From: Dolichospermum flos-aquae CCAP 1403/13F
GTDB lineage: Bacteria; Cyanobacteriota; Cyanobacteriia; Cyanobacteriales; Nostocaceae
DNA: 64,000 nucleotides
Assembly: GCF_012516395.1 (NCBI RefSeq)
Contig: NZ_CP051206.1
Coordinates: forward strand, 806,001 to 870,000
Reading direction: 5' to 3'
Shown: piece by piece, positions 7,993 to 16,898 of the stretch
Numbering within the stretch: the stretch's first letter is position 1
Layout: every line of letters starts with the position of its first letter
Notes under the pieces: model-generated
Told to the model about the DNA's origin: nothing
The model's database searches: none
The model's input: the letters and a program-made list of their open reading frames with translations, nothing else
Translations under genes and position numbers: made by a program

Positions 7993-9454
7993 GAAAGGAG
8001 AAGAGTTAAATCATCCTTCATTATTTAGTGTAGGATTTATGGGCAATATAGAACAAAATGAATTTTGGGCAAAACCCAGAGGATATGAATTAGCATATAG
8101 TAATGAAGGATATCCAGGCATGAGTGGAGGTGGTATTTGGAATACAGAAGGGCGATTAGCTGGTATTCATAATTTCGCAGAAACAAATGTTTTAGGATAT
8201 AGTTTGGGGTTGTCTATAGAGAGTTTTTTATTTTATCAACAAGATGGTTTATGGAAATTACCTGAACCTCAATTAAATATTGCTAAAAATGAACCTATAT
8301 CACTAGATATACAGTCTATTATTTTAGCATTACTAAAGACTTATTCCGCACCTGATTCTGTGAATGGTACTGGGAAACAGTGGCTAACTTATGGTATTCA
8401 ATTATGGCGAAGTGGTAATACAGATAATGCAATTAAAGCGATAGGAAATGCAGTTAGCAAAGATCCAAACTCTTGGGAATCTTATTACAATGCTGCTTGG
8501 ATTTGGCTCGGACAGGAAAAATATGATTTAGCTGTAAATGCTATAAATGCTGCAATTAGAAACCAACCTAGTTTTTATCGTTCCTATTTATTAAAGGGTG
8601 CTATTTTTCGGGAATTAAAAAAATATGAAAATGCTGTAGAAGCACTTAATCAAGCCATTTTAGAATCAGAAAAAGACAAACAAAAAGATTTCTTGCTCTA
8701 CGAAACTCGAGGAGGATTATTTTATGACTTGAAACAATATCAAGAAGCGATCGCTGATTATACTCAAGCTATCACAATTAATCCTCAATATGCTGATGCT
8801 TACAACAATCGGGGAGTTGCTAAATCTGAATCAGGAGATAAAGCTGGTGGAATCGCTGATTTTACTCAAGCTATTACCATTAATCCTCAACTTGCCGAAG
8901 CCTACAACAACCGGGGAACTGCTAAACATAAATTAGGAGATAAAGCTGGTGCGATCGCTGATTATACTCAAGCTATCACAATTAATCCTCAAGATGCCAA
9001 TTTCTACAACAACCGGGGAAATACTAAATATGAATCTGAAGATGAAACTGGTGCGATCGCTGATTATACTCAAGCTATCACAATTAATCCTCAAGATGCC
9101 AATTTCTACAACAACCGGGGAAATACTAAATATGAATCTGAAGATGAAACTGGTGCGATCGCTGATTATACTCAAGCTATCACAATTAATCCTCAACTTG
9201 CCGAAGCCTACAACAACCGGGGAACTGCTAAACATAAATTAGGAGATAAAGCTGGTGCGATCGCTGATTTTAATCAAGCTATCATAATTAATCCTCACAA
9301 TGCCAAAGCTTACGCTAGCCGAGGGCTGATGTACTTATTCACAGGCAATATACAAGTAGCAATTAAAGATTTAGAAACTGCTAAACAACTACTTCAACAG
9401 CAAGGCAATATTCAAGGCGTTCAAACAATACAGGAAATATTGAATAAATTGTAG
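7979..9454 (+). pseudogene. 3' part of the split protease gene: trypsin C-terminus plus TPR array
   Basis: The ATG at 7979 lies inside the right terminal repeat of the insertion sequence; host sequence starts at 7993. The first ~70 residues are the end of a trypsin-like domain with the catalytic Ser in GYPGMSGGGIW and the following GRLAGIHN strand. Then come about ten tetratricopeptide repeats (about residues 125-490; NPQ-A-YNNRG pattern), a protein-protein interaction scaffold. With the 6059-6385 half it would make a lipoprotein trypsin-TPR protein. The piece with the catalytic Asp is missing, and this half has no signal peptide, so protease function is probably lost; a cytosolic TPR product is possible. 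Confidence 0.8.
8849..9256 (+). repeat. 102-bp tandem repeat within the TPR coding region
   Basis: Four 102-bp (34-residue) units. Units 8951-9052 and 9053-9154 are identical base for base. The unit at 9155-9256 shares its 3' two thirds with the one at 8849-8950. The identity shows recent duplication by slippage or unequal recombination, and copy number is expected to vary between strains. Confidence 0.9.
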
Positions 9455-9524
9455 CTACTGAATAAATTGTAGCTACTATTATCTTTATTTTACCTTCTAT
9501 TCTCCACCCATACATTAACCAACC

Positions 9525-9734
9525 CTAATCAAAAATAACCAAACTAACACCACAACCACTAGCTGCTTCTCCTAACCGAGAATCAAGAGTTGCTAAAGGT
9601 AAATTTAACCGCAAAGTTAACTCTAAATAAGCAGCATCATCAGCAGCTAAACCTTCCCGTCTTGCTAGTTTAAAATCAGTTACAATGTAACCTACAATTA
9701 GAGTATAATTAAATAATGCCAATATGCCAGCCAA
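9525..9734 (-). pseudogene. C-terminal remnant of a VapC-type PIN toxin
   Basis: The last ~45 residues match the end of a PIN-domain VapC toxin: AADDAAYLELTLRLNLPLATLD, with the AxDAAYLELA-type acidic helix and LATLD strand that complete the active site. The first ~22 residues are unlike any PIN domain and overlap the xisH start, so the 5' half and the first catalytic Asp are gone. No VapB partner is seen. Read as decayed. Confidence 0.72.
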
Positions 9735-10140
9735 AGATATCTACCATAACGAAGTCAAAAACGCATTGATAAAAGACGGTTGGACTATCACAGACGACCC
9801 TTATATTATCAAATATGAAGATGCTGAACTATACGCAGACCTAGCAGCAGAAAAACCAATTGCCGCAGAACGTCAAGGACAGAAAATAGTTGTGGAAATT
9901 AAAAGTTTTGTCAGCAAATCGCTGATGTATGATTTTCATAACGCCTTGGGACAATATATAGTATATCGGAATCTCATTCAACTTACAGCACCAGAATATA
10001 AACTCTATTTAGCTATTGATGATGTTGTCTATGAGAAATTTTTTCAACGCAAATCTGTACAAGCTGTAATTCAGGAAAATCACCTGCTGTTAATAGTTGT
10101 TAATACAGAAAAGGAGGAAATTCAGCAATGGATAAACTAG
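9724..10140 (+). CDS. xisH: XisH family protein
   Basis: A 138-residue XisH homologue. In Anabaena, XisH and XisI work with the recombinase XisF to excise the fdxN element during heterocyst formation, but paralogues are common in cyanobacteria without that element. The fold is PD-(D/E)XK nuclease-like; visible core residues are Asp in LYADLAAEKP and the ExK of KIVVEIKSF. It overlaps xisI by 13 bases, so the pair is translationally coupled. The surrounding genes are toxin-antitoxin modules, and no XisF or fdxN gene is in the window, so this copy more likely belongs to a mobile two-gene module of unknown role. Confidence 0.9.
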   Translation: MPAKDIYHNEVKNALIKDGWTITDDPYIIKYEDAELYADLAAEKPIAAERQGQKIVVEIKSFVSKSLMYDFHNALGQYIVYRNLIQLTAPEYKLYLAIDDVVYEKFFQRKSVQAVIQENHLLLIVVNTEKEEIQQWIN

Positions 10141-10481
10141 AACAATACCGGAATATTATCAAAAAAATATTGACTGAATATTACGAAATGAGTAATACTC
10201 AAATTTCAAAAAAATATGAATTTGAAGTTAGTGAACGTTTAGCTATTGATGAAAACAGAGATCAATATATTTGGTTTCGTTTTGGTTGGGATGACAAAAA
10301 GCAAATACAGCATATCATCATTTATCTTACCATTAAAAACGGCAAAGTTTGGGTAGAAGAAGATGCTACAGATTTATGTGTAGTTGATGATTTACTATCA
10401 GCAGGAATACCGCAAAATGATATTGTTTTGGGTTTCCATCATCCCAGTAAAAGAGTTTTCACAGAGTTTGCTACCGCTTGA
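10128..10481 (+). CDS. xisI: XisI family protein
   Basis: A 117-residue XisI homologue. It starts MDKLEQYRNIIKKIL, and the family-typical end of strands and helices is present (IKNGKVWVEEDATD, VLGFHHPSKR). It begins inside the last codons of xisH, preceded by AAGGAGG within the xisH reading frame, which is strong evidence for coupled expression. XisI is thought to act with XisH as a controlling factor for XisF recombinase; its biochemical role is not established. A perfect hairpin follows the stop codon. Confidence 0.9.
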   Translation: MDKLEQYRNIIKKILTEYYEMSNTQISKKYEFEVSERLAIDENRDQYIWFRFGWDDKKQIQHIIIYLTIKNGKVWVEEDATDLCVVDDLLSAGIPQNDIVLGFHHPSKRVFTEFATA

Positions 10482-10495
10482 AATAATGAGAATAA

Positions 10496-10526
10496 TGTAG
10501 GGGTTTAGCAATGCTAAACCCCTACA
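10496..10526 (+). terminator. Perfect hairpin after xisI
   Basis: Perfect 15-bp inverted repeat with a 1-base centre (TGTAGGGGTTTAGCA / TGCTAAACCCCTACA), 14 bases after the xisI stop. Only a short T-rich tail follows, so it is a terminator-like or mRNA-stabilising hairpin. A degenerate relative (GGGTTTAACAATGCTAAACTCC) lies near 11064-11086, so it may also be a repeat family. Confidence 0.6.
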
Positions 10527-10568
10527 TTTAATGTTAAAATAAACCTAGATGTAACCCTCATAAAAATT

Positions 10569-10778
10569 ATGAAAAGTCGCAGTTTCACAGTCATAATCTA
10601 CAAAGAAGATGATATGTATATCGCTGAATGTCCAGAAGTTGGTACAGTAGATCAAGGTGAAACCATAGAACAAGCAATAACAGGTTTAAAAGAAGCAACA
10701 CGACTTTATTTAGAAGAATTTCCTTTACCAGAAACCTCTCCTAGATATGTGACTAGCATAGAGGTTACTTATGCCTAA
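10569..10778 (+). CDS. hicB: HicB-type antitoxin
   Basis: A 69-residue protein with the HicB partial RNase H fold: MKSRSFTVIIYKEDDMYIAECPEVG, the GETIEQAITGLKEAT helix and a short tail. It lacks the extra C-terminal DNA-binding domain of longer HicB proteins. HicB binds and neutralises the HicA mRNA-cleaving toxin. The gene precedes hicA and overlaps it by 8 bases, so here the antitoxin is made first. A truncated second copy of its 5' end is found at 12290-12361. Confidence 0.88.
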   Translation: MKSRSFTVIIYKEDDMYIAECPEVGTVDQGETIEQAITGLKEATRLYLEEFPLPETSPRYVTSIEVTYA

Positions 10779-10998
10779 ATTACCACGAATTTCTAGTAAA
10801 GAAGCAATTCGGACATTAGAACGTATGGGTTTTTATCAAATTAGACAAACAGGTAGTCATGTAATCATGAAAAAACAAACAATTAATGGAGAAGTTGGTT
10901 GTGTTGTACCATTACATCCAGAATTAAAAGTAGGTACATTAAGCGGTGTTCTTAAACAAGCACAAATTACTCCTGAAGAATTTATAGAAAACCTATAA
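10771..10998 (+). CDS. hicA: HicA-type mRNA interferase toxin
   Basis: A 75-residue HicA protein with the small double-stranded-RNA-binding-like fold. The active-site signature is the His in RQTGSHVIMKK, followed by VPLHPELKVGTL and a C-terminal helix. HicA toxins cut mRNA until neutralised by HicB. The gene starts inside the last codons of hicB. It looks intact, with no missing catalytic residue. Confidence 0.9.
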   Translation: MPKLPRISSKEAIRTLERMGFYQIRQTGSHVIMKKQTINGEVGCVVPLHPELKVGTLSGVLKQAQITPEEFIENL

Positions 10999-11105
10999 AA
11001 AGTTCATTATAGTTAAACCGATCATCTTTTATAACAACAATGATAATTTATAAATGAAAGTTGAGGGTTTAACAATGCTAAACTCCTACCTTACTATCTC
11101 ATGAT

Positions 11106-11588
11106 TTATTCATTAACCTGTTCTTTAAGAACCTGAATTAAATCATTAGATAACCATAAACCAGCTTTTTTAAAAGATTGAATTGGTTCATCAATAGAAG
11201 TTATTAATCCCTGTTTCTTCGCTAAAATCAATATTCCCAAAGTTCCCATAAATGGAATATTTAAACTTTTCGCCACTTTTCTAGCAGCAGCATCATCAAT
11301 AACTGCGCGATAACCACTATTTTCTAAAGCAAATGTCAAAACTTCTGATTCTCCCAAATCTATACCCCAAGGTACAATTAAAGCAGAAATTTCCGAAATA
11401 GTAACTGGTTTTGCCCAATTAGCATTAGGTAATTCTTGAGATGCTATATCTATTTTACCAGCTTTGACAATTTCACTCCATACACCAGTAGGAACAATAA
11501 TTTCTGTAAATAACTGTGGTAGTAAATAGGTAAGCTGGCTTTTAAATAGCACAATTAACGGTGATGTATTAATAACTATTTTATTCAT
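11106..11588 (-). CDS. DUF3368 PIN-like toxin
   Basis: A 160-residue DUF3368 protein, a PIN-domain relative treated as the toxin in UPF0175/DUF3368 pairs. The N-terminus is IVINTSPLIVLFKS, where Asn replaces the usual first PIN Asp, as I recall for many family members. Later acidic sites are ESEVLTFALE and RAVIDDAAARKVA, followed by GTLGILILAKKQGLI. It lies 2 bases after the UPF0175 gene, so the two form one operon. If active it would be an RNase, but the changed first acidic residue leaves this open. Confidence 0.85.
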   Translation of the reverse strand: MNKIVINTSPLIVLFKSQLTYLLPQLFTEIIVPTGVWSEIVKAGKIDIASQELPNANWAKPVTISEISALIVPWGIDLGESEVLTFALENSGYRAVIDDAAARKVAKSLNIPFMGTLGILILAKKQGLITSIDEPIQSFKKAGLWLSNDLIQVLKEQVNE

Positions 11589-11590
11589 GT

Positions 11591-11848
11591 CTATTCATCT
11601 AAAGAAGCAATTTCCTCAGCTAATTCTTCCGCAGTATATTGAAATGGAGAAACCTTATAACGAATGAGAACATCCATAAATTCAATTCTATTTAAACCTG
11701 CTATTTCTGCCGCTTTACCTTGAGATATTTCTCCCAATTCATACCATTTAACAGCAGCAGCTATTTTCATTTCTCTAGCTAATTCATCCGGTTCTTTTCC
11801 CAAGCTAGAAAAAACACTTTCTGGTAATTCTATAGATATAGTTGTCAT
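11591..11848 (-). CDS. UPF0175 family antitoxin
   Basis: An 85-residue UPF0175 protein. It starts with a ribbon-like strand (MTTISIELPESVFSSLG), followed by the helix-turn-helix-like KWYELGEISQGKAAEIAGLNRIEF, and ends in an acidic tail. UPF0175 proteins are the presumed DNA-binding antitoxins of DUF3368 toxins. The gene comes first in the pair and is probably autoregulated from the region between 11849 and 11904. Confidence 0.85.
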   Translation of the reverse strand: MTTISIELPESVFSSLGKEPDELAREMKIAAAVKWYELGEISQGKAAEIAGLNRIEFMDVLIRYKVSPFQYTAEELAEEIASLDE

Positions 11849-11904
11849 TTTTAGATACCTATGGTTAATTTATTATAGCTGTTTTTAGTCTCAACTCTCA
11901 TCTT

Positions 11905-12195
11905 TCATAAAGGTACAGCCTCACTTAATACTTTATCTCTAATTAATTCATGTAAATTACCAGGTTCAGCAATATCCACTTTTCGTCCTAGCAATGCTGC
12001 TAAATCTTGCATTAAACCAATATAATCAAATAAACTACTTTGTGGTTTAAGTTCTACTAAAAAATCTATATCACTATCTGGTGTTGCTTCACCTCTAGCA
12101 ACAGAACCAAAAACTCGCAGATTATAAGCACCATACTTAGTGGCAATTTTTAATATTTGTTCTCGAAATGGTAGCAATAATTCTTCAATTCCCAT
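11905..12195 (-). CDS. MNT-type nucleotidyltransferase (MntA-like)
   Basis: A 96-residue minimal nucleotidyltransferase. The active site is GS at residues 30-31 (FGSVARGE) with Asp42 and Asp44 (DSDIDFLV). Such proteins usually act as MntA antitoxins, which AMPylate and silence a HEPN-domain toxin encoded beside them. No HEPN gene is seen on either side here: the next genes are UPF0175 and the mannosidase. So this is an orphan, possibly the survivor of a broken MNT/HEPN module. Confidence 0.86.
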   Translation of the reverse strand: MGIEELLLPFREQILKIATKYGAYNLRVFGSVARGEATPDSDIDFLVELKPQSSLFDYIGLMQDLAALLGRKVDIAEPGNLHELIRDKVLSEAVPL

Positions 12196-12249
12196 AAGTT
12201 ATTTTTGAAAAAGATTAGCCCTTTCTATTTTATTAGATTGCATCAGTAT

Positions 12250-12361
12250 TTGTCAATACAGAAAAGGAGGAAATTCAGCAATAAAACTTATGAAAATTCG
12301 CACCTTTACAGTAATTATTTACAAAGAAAATGGTAAACATTTATCTTTAGCTAAATCCTGA
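12250..12361 (+). pseudogene. Chimeric relic: xisH 3' end joined to a hicB 5' end
   Basis: Bases 12250-12281 repeat 10098-10129 (the end of xisH with the AAGGAGG xisI ribosome site) almost exactly. They are followed at 12290 by ATG and about 16 codons matching hicB (MKIRTFTVIIYKENG, versus MKSRSFTVIIYKEDD at 10569). The frame stops after 23 codons and overlaps the mannosidase 3' end. It shows a second, deleted copy of the xisH-hicB arrangement. Confidence 0.78.
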
Positions 12362-15300
12362 GAACAATTAATTAATGTGGCTTGAAATGTCACAATTTTC
12401 CAAGGTTGAATATTTTCCTCTGGTTTAATACAATTCTCTAATAAATCAACTGGTTCTCCTAAACTTAAAACCTCACTTTGTAAAGATAAATTCGCTGTTT
12501 TTCCATGACATTCATAAAAGCGAAGAATGAATTTATCCGAATCATCTTCACTGGGTTTAAGTGCCATTAAAATCAAATTATCTGCTGATAAATATAGAAA
12601 ACTTTGACTTTGACAACCATCTGAATTACATTGATAATTATCTGGATTTACTAATACTTCAAAAGGCACGTTTAACTCATAACCACGTTTTACAGTTTCT
12701 GCTTCTTCCCAACTGCCCAAATGAGGGTATAAGCTATAGGTAAATTCGTGTATTCCTCTATCAGCTTGGGAGTCTGGCCAATGGGAACTTCTTAGCAAAG
12801 TCAGACGCAGTTGGCTAGGTTGGGCATCGTAACCATATTTACAATCATTGAGGAGACTAACTCCGTATTTTCCGACTTCTGTATCTGTGGTTAAATCTGC
12901 CCAATGTAAAGCGGGGACTTCCCATTTTGCCTTTTGGGCGGGGGTTTGGGGGTTTGTGGGACGACGAATAGCACCGCAGGGGATTTCGTAAGTGGCAAAT
13001 TCGGCTTGGAGATTGAGAGGAAAGGCTGTTTTTACTAATACCTGATTTTCTTGCCAATTTACAGTATTAGTTATTTTCAAAATTGGTGAACCAAGTTCCA
13101 AAATGTAATCTTGACAAAATTCCGATTTTCCCAGTTGACGCACTACTCGCAACCGTTGGTGAATTTCTCCATATTCTTGCCATTGAATTGATTTTAATTC
13201 GGTTGGAGGGAGGGGTTTTGTGTTATAATTGGGATCTATATTCCAAGCATCCCAATATTGGCCGCTGTCGGTAAAAGCTTGAAGTTGATTTCCCGCACCG
13301 GTTAAAATTTCCCTTTGTTTAATTTTATCAAAGACGCTGGTTAGATCTCCGGTTTCGGGGTTAACTTGAATTTGCAGATATTCGTTTTCTAATATCCAGT
13401 TTTTGGGGAATATTTTCGGCTGGGGGGAAGAGGGAGAAATCCAGAAAATGCTGTAACCTATAGAGGGGATAGTTGCGAAAAATAATAAAGTTGAATTTTC
13501 GCAGTTTTGGGATAAAATTTCTTTTCCTTCAATATCAGCAACTTTCCAGGTTGGATAATTTGGGGTGATGATTTTTGATAAGTCAACTGTCACAACTTCC
13601 GCACGTTCCCAGTTGAGAGAGTTAAAAATTATGATGGGAATACTTTCAGAATTGGGAGGTTGTGGTATATTGATTTTGGAAGTGATTCCTATTAACGACT
13701 CCTCTAGTATTTTCGTTCCCATTTTTTCCACTGCTTCCCATTCCGGTAAAGCGTCTTCATAAACTTGGGTAATGGAAGAACCAGGTAAAATATCGTGAAA
13801 CTGGTTAAATAAAACTTTTTTCCACGCGGTTTCTATTTCCGTTTTCGGAAATTTCGCACCACAAAGGATATTTGCTAAAGTTGCGAATAACTCAGCACTA
13901 TATAATAGATGTTCAGATTTGCGATTCCAACGTTTTTGGTCTGCGTGGGTAGTATAACATCCGCGGTGGAATTCTAAATAAAGTTCGTTTTCCCAAACTG
14001 GTAAATTTTGATTTTCAGATTTTATGAATTGAAGATATTTTTCCGCAGTTGTAAATTCTAACTTGGGGAAAATTGGGGAATGTTCCCAACGTCTTCCAGT
14101 CTCCAGCATATCACGGGTTGGACCACCACCATGATCACCAACACCAGGAAGCCAAAGGGAATCTTGTAAACCTGTTTGAGTTTTCCACTCACAAGCGTAC
14201 TTGGCCATTTTTACAGGTTCGATGGTTTCGCCGATAGGTGCGGACATGAAACTTAATGTTTGACTACCATCGAGCGATCGCCACCAAAATAAGTCATAAT
14301 CAAATTTAGTTGTATCATTCCAGCGGAGTTTTTGCGTCACAAAGAATTCAATTCCCGCATTTGCTAAAAATTGGGGTAATGTCGCACAAAAACCAAAGGT
14401 ATCGGGAACCCAAACTACAGAAGATGTTTTTCCGAACTTCTGCAAAAAATACCTTTGTCCATATAATAACTGACGAACTATAGACTCACCAGCAATTAAA
14501 TTTAAATCCGGTTCTACCCAAAAACCTCCCAAAACTTCCCATTTTCCGGCTTTAACTTGGTTTTGAATTTCTCTAAACAAGTCGGGACGATTTTCTTCTA
14601 CCCAAGCATACAACGCCGGTGTGGTATGACAGAAAATCAATTCAGAAAAATCTTTTTGGAGTTGTAAAACTGACTCAAAAGTATTTTGTGCTGCTTTCCA
14701 AGTTTCTGCTACAGGCCATAACCATGCTAAATCTAAATGGGCATGACCTAATAAATTGATTTTATATTTTTGGGCGTTGATAAATTCGGATAAACCCACA
14801 TAGGTTTCTCGCAAATTCACCAAATATGTTTTCCAATCTTGATTTTCTGCGTCTTTAAGATTTGTAACTTTCTCAACTTCCCCAGCTAAATTTGGAATTT
14901 TTTCTGGTGCGAAGTTTTGGATAAGAATTTCCGTAACTGCTAATTCATCAGCAATAAAACCAGCATCAGGATGATTGTAATCTGTTGATTCATAAATTGC
15001 AAGCGATCGCATCAACGCCCCATCACAATGTCCCGGACTCACCAACCGCAAAGCTATGGTAAACTCTTCCCCAGGAGTTACACTAGAACTGAGTAATACT
15101 CGCGGTGAAGAATCAAACAAATCTCCCGTCAATACTAACTTACCATTAACATATACTTCCGCTAAATCTGCCCACCATACCAAAGCCACGCGCAAAGACA
15201 AACCCGTTAAGGGAAAGTTGTGTAAATTCTCAGGAACAGAAAATTTTTGTCCTAACCATAATACCTGTTTTCCCCCTTTCCAGAAAATATGATCTTTTTC

Positions 15301-15474
15301 ATTTAGCTCAACAGGTTGCCAATCAGTTAAACTAAATGGGATAAAATCAGTAACTACCTCGTCAGTTTCCTGATATCTCCAGGTGGACTGGATATCAACT
15401 TGACAACAAGAACGCAAATTTTCAATTGCTGTGGATATAGATTTGGTATTTAATGAGGATACAGGAAGATTCAT
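12319..15474 (-). CDS. Alpha-mannosidase, glycoside hydrolase family 38
   Basis: A 1051-residue GH38 enzyme, the usual length for the family. A beta-sandwich N-terminal domain (about 1-235) precedes the catalytic barrel, which opens with the zinc-binding HAHLDLAWLWP at 244-254. The likely nucleophile Asp is in WVPDTFGF, and GVGDHGGGPTRD carries further zinc/substrate residues. The rest is the central helical bundle and the large C-terminal beta domains. No signal peptide is seen, so it is probably cytoplasmic and removes alpha-mannose residues from oligosaccharides. Its last codons overlap the hicB relic, so the C-terminus may have been altered when that relic arrived. Confidence 0.93.
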   Translation of the reverse strand: MNLPVSSLNTKSISTAIENLRSCCQVDIQSTWRYQETDEVVTDFIPFSLTDWQPVELNEKDHIFWKGGKQVLWLGQKFSVPENLHNFPLTGLSLRVALVWWADLAEVYVNGKLVLTGDLFDSSPRVLLSSSVTPGEEFTIALRLVSPGHCDGALMRSLAIYESTDYNHPDAGFIADELAVTEILIQNFAPEKIPNLAGEVEKVTNLKDAENQDWKTYLVNLRETYVGLSEFINAQKYKINLLGHAHLDLAWLWPVAETWKAAQNTFESVLQLQKDFSELIFCHTTPALYAWVEENRPDLFREIQNQVKAGKWEVLGGFWVEPDLNLIAGESIVRQLLYGQRYFLQKFGKTSSVVWVPDTFGFCATLPQFLANAGIEFFVTQKLRWNDTTKFDYDLFWWRSLDGSQTLSFMSAPIGETIEPVKMAKYACEWKTQTGLQDSLWLPGVGDHGGGPTRDMLETGRRWEHSPIFPKLEFTTAEKYLQFIKSENQNLPVWENELYLEFHRGCYTTHADQKRWNRKSEHLLYSAELFATLANILCGAKFPKTEIETAWKKVLFNQFHDILPGSSITQVYEDALPEWEAVEKMGTKILEESLIGITSKINIPQPPNSESIPIIIFNSLNWERAEVVTVDLSKIITPNYPTWKVADIEGKEILSQNCENSTLLFFATIPSIGYSIFWISPSSPQPKIFPKNWILENEYLQIQVNPETGDLTSVFDKIKQREILTGAGNQLQAFTDSGQYWDAWNIDPNYNTKPLPPTELKSIQWQEYGEIHQRLRVVRQLGKSEFCQDYILELGSPILKITNTVNWQENQVLVKTAFPLNLQAEFATYEIPCGAIRRPTNPQTPAQKAKWEVPALHWADLTTDTEVGKYGVSLLNDCKYGYDAQPSQLRLTLLRSSHWPDSQADRGIHEFTYSLYPHLGSWEEAETVKRGYELNVPFEVLVNPDNYQCNSDGCQSQSFLYLSADNLILMALKPSEDDSDKFILRFYECHGKTANLSLQSEVLSLGEPVDLLENCIKPEENIQPWKIVTFQATLINCSQDLAKDKCLPFSL

Positions 15475-15574
15475 ATTGCCAATAAAATAATATAAATAAT
15501 TGACACTGACGAAAATTTACAACTTGCTGGGAGTTTCATAACCTCACCCTACAACTTACACATAATTACCTACC

Positions 15575-16879
15575 ATGTCTTCCGATTCTTCAAACCGCTA
15601 TCAAAGCAAACTCTTTAACTTTGTCTACCAGCATTCTCGACGGTTGACACAAAAATGGGAAAACACCGTCAAAAATTTGCAAGTTGCTACTGGGTTGGGT
15701 GTAGGTTCTCTACTTTATCCACTTTACCAATTATGGCAACAAAATGGAACAGCAAAACAATTACATTCATCAAATCCCCCCTCTAGTGACGCACCAATTC
15801 AAATTATATTAGATGTTGTCAAAAATCTTCCTCCTGGAGATGCTGATTTACCAACTTCCCCAAAAACAAATCCCTTCACATTTTTAGGATCTTTGTGGGA
15901 GAAAATTTTTCCCAAGCCGAATTTTCCAACTTCAGAAAATACTCTCCAACAGCATATACCCACGGTACAGGGAATTGCTATAGAATTACAAACCCGAAAC
16001 TTGGTCTTAGTCAGTGCTGATAATCGGATTTTCGATGTTTTCACACCGCAGCAAAACGTCAAATTAGCCGATAGAATTAATAGCGAAATTAGCGAATATC
16101 GGTATTCTTTACAATTAATTGCTTACCAGCAAAAAGAATTATTGCCCAAAATTGATCATCTGCTGAATAAGCTAACTGACGAAGATTCTATCATAGCACG
16201 AAAATCTCTATTAAATCCCATTAAACTTTTTGGATTTCTCGATCAATTAATTGCTAATTTAGAAACTACGACTTTAGTTCCTGTCCAAAAACATAGCCAG
16301 GAAATTGTCAATCATTTCCAAAATCAGGTTAATGGATTAGCAGTTAATCACGATGATTTAAAATCTCCGCAACTACAAATTTCTGATTTAATAGCAGCCG
16401 CGATAAATTACTTTTTTGGAGGTAGAAATAATTATCAACTTGACTCAAATTCTTCTCCAGAAAAATTCCAAAATAAATCTGATTTTAAAAAGGTTTTATC
16501 ATCAAATAATCAGTTAGATTCTCGTGATTCTTTAGGAGATAATTGGTTGACATGGAATGATTTATTTGGTGAAACAAATACCAAACTTGAGGAATCAGTA
16601 CAGCAACCTCAAGCAAAAAGAGAATTCCCTGAGATTCACCGCAAAATAGGTCAGCAAGCAACCGAACCCAAAAATGAGGAATTTCCAGAAATAGATAGTC
16701 AAACCAGCCAAGGATTTAATTTTAAGCCTGACTGGATTGATATTTCTGCCACATCATTAGGTTATGAAAAACACCCATTAGAACAAATTCTGGAATGGTT
16801 AGATCAGTCTATATTATGGATAGAACAGATATTCACAAATATGATTTATTTCTTTAGAGGTTTATTGTTAGGGAGATAA
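15575..16879 (+). CDS. Conserved cyanobacterial protein of unknown function
   Basis: A 434-residue protein that I do not recognise by family. What can be seen: a basic, amphipathic start (KLFNFVYQHSRRLTQKWENTV), a short Gly/Leu-rich stretch (TGLGVGSLLYPLYQLW), a central alpha/beta part (GIAIELQTRNLVLVSADNRIFDVF), a helical region, a polar acidic low-complexity segment (about 280-385) and a hydrophobic C-terminal helix ending YFFRGLLLGR that could touch the membrane. It reads divergently from the mannosidase with a 100-base gap. Codon use resembles its neighbours. Function not assigned. Confidence 0.6.
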   Translation: MSSDSSNRYQSKLFNFVYQHSRRLTQKWENTVKNLQVATGLGVGSLLYPLYQLWQQNGTAKQLHSSNPPSSDAPIQIILDVVKNLPPGDADLPTSPKTNPFTFLGSLWEKIFPKPNFPTSENTLQQHIPTVQGIAIELQTRNLVLVSADNRIFDVFTPQQNVKLADRINSEISEYRYSLQLIAYQQKELLPKIDHLLNKLTDEDSIIARKSLLNPIKLFGFLDQLIANLETTTLVPVQKHSQEIVNHFQNQVNGLAVNHDDLKSPQLQISDLIAAAINYFFGGRNNYQLDSNSSPEKFQNKSDFKKVLSSNNQLDSRDSLGDNWLTWNDLFGETNTKLEESVQQPQAKREFPEIHRKIGQQATEPKNEEFPEIDSQTSQGFNFKPDWIDISATSLGYEKHPLEQILEWLDQSILWIEQIFTNMIYFFRGLLLGR

Positions 16880-16898
16880 TTGAAAAACAAGAAAAACT

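Noticed and set aside
8933..9242. Repetitive open frames on both strands in the TPR region, as a novel repeat protein
   Set aside because: They are shadows of the 102-bp tandem units; the length is a multiple of three, so all frames repeat. The TPR frame explains them.
9724..10481. fdxN element excision locus
   Set aside because: xisH and xisI are present, but there is no xisF and no nif or fdxN gene, and paralogues of this pair are common without the element.
12561..15292. Several plus-strand frames of 60-80 codons within the mannosidase gene
   Set aside because: All lie antisense to a 1051-residue enzyme with complete motifs, and none resembles a protein family.
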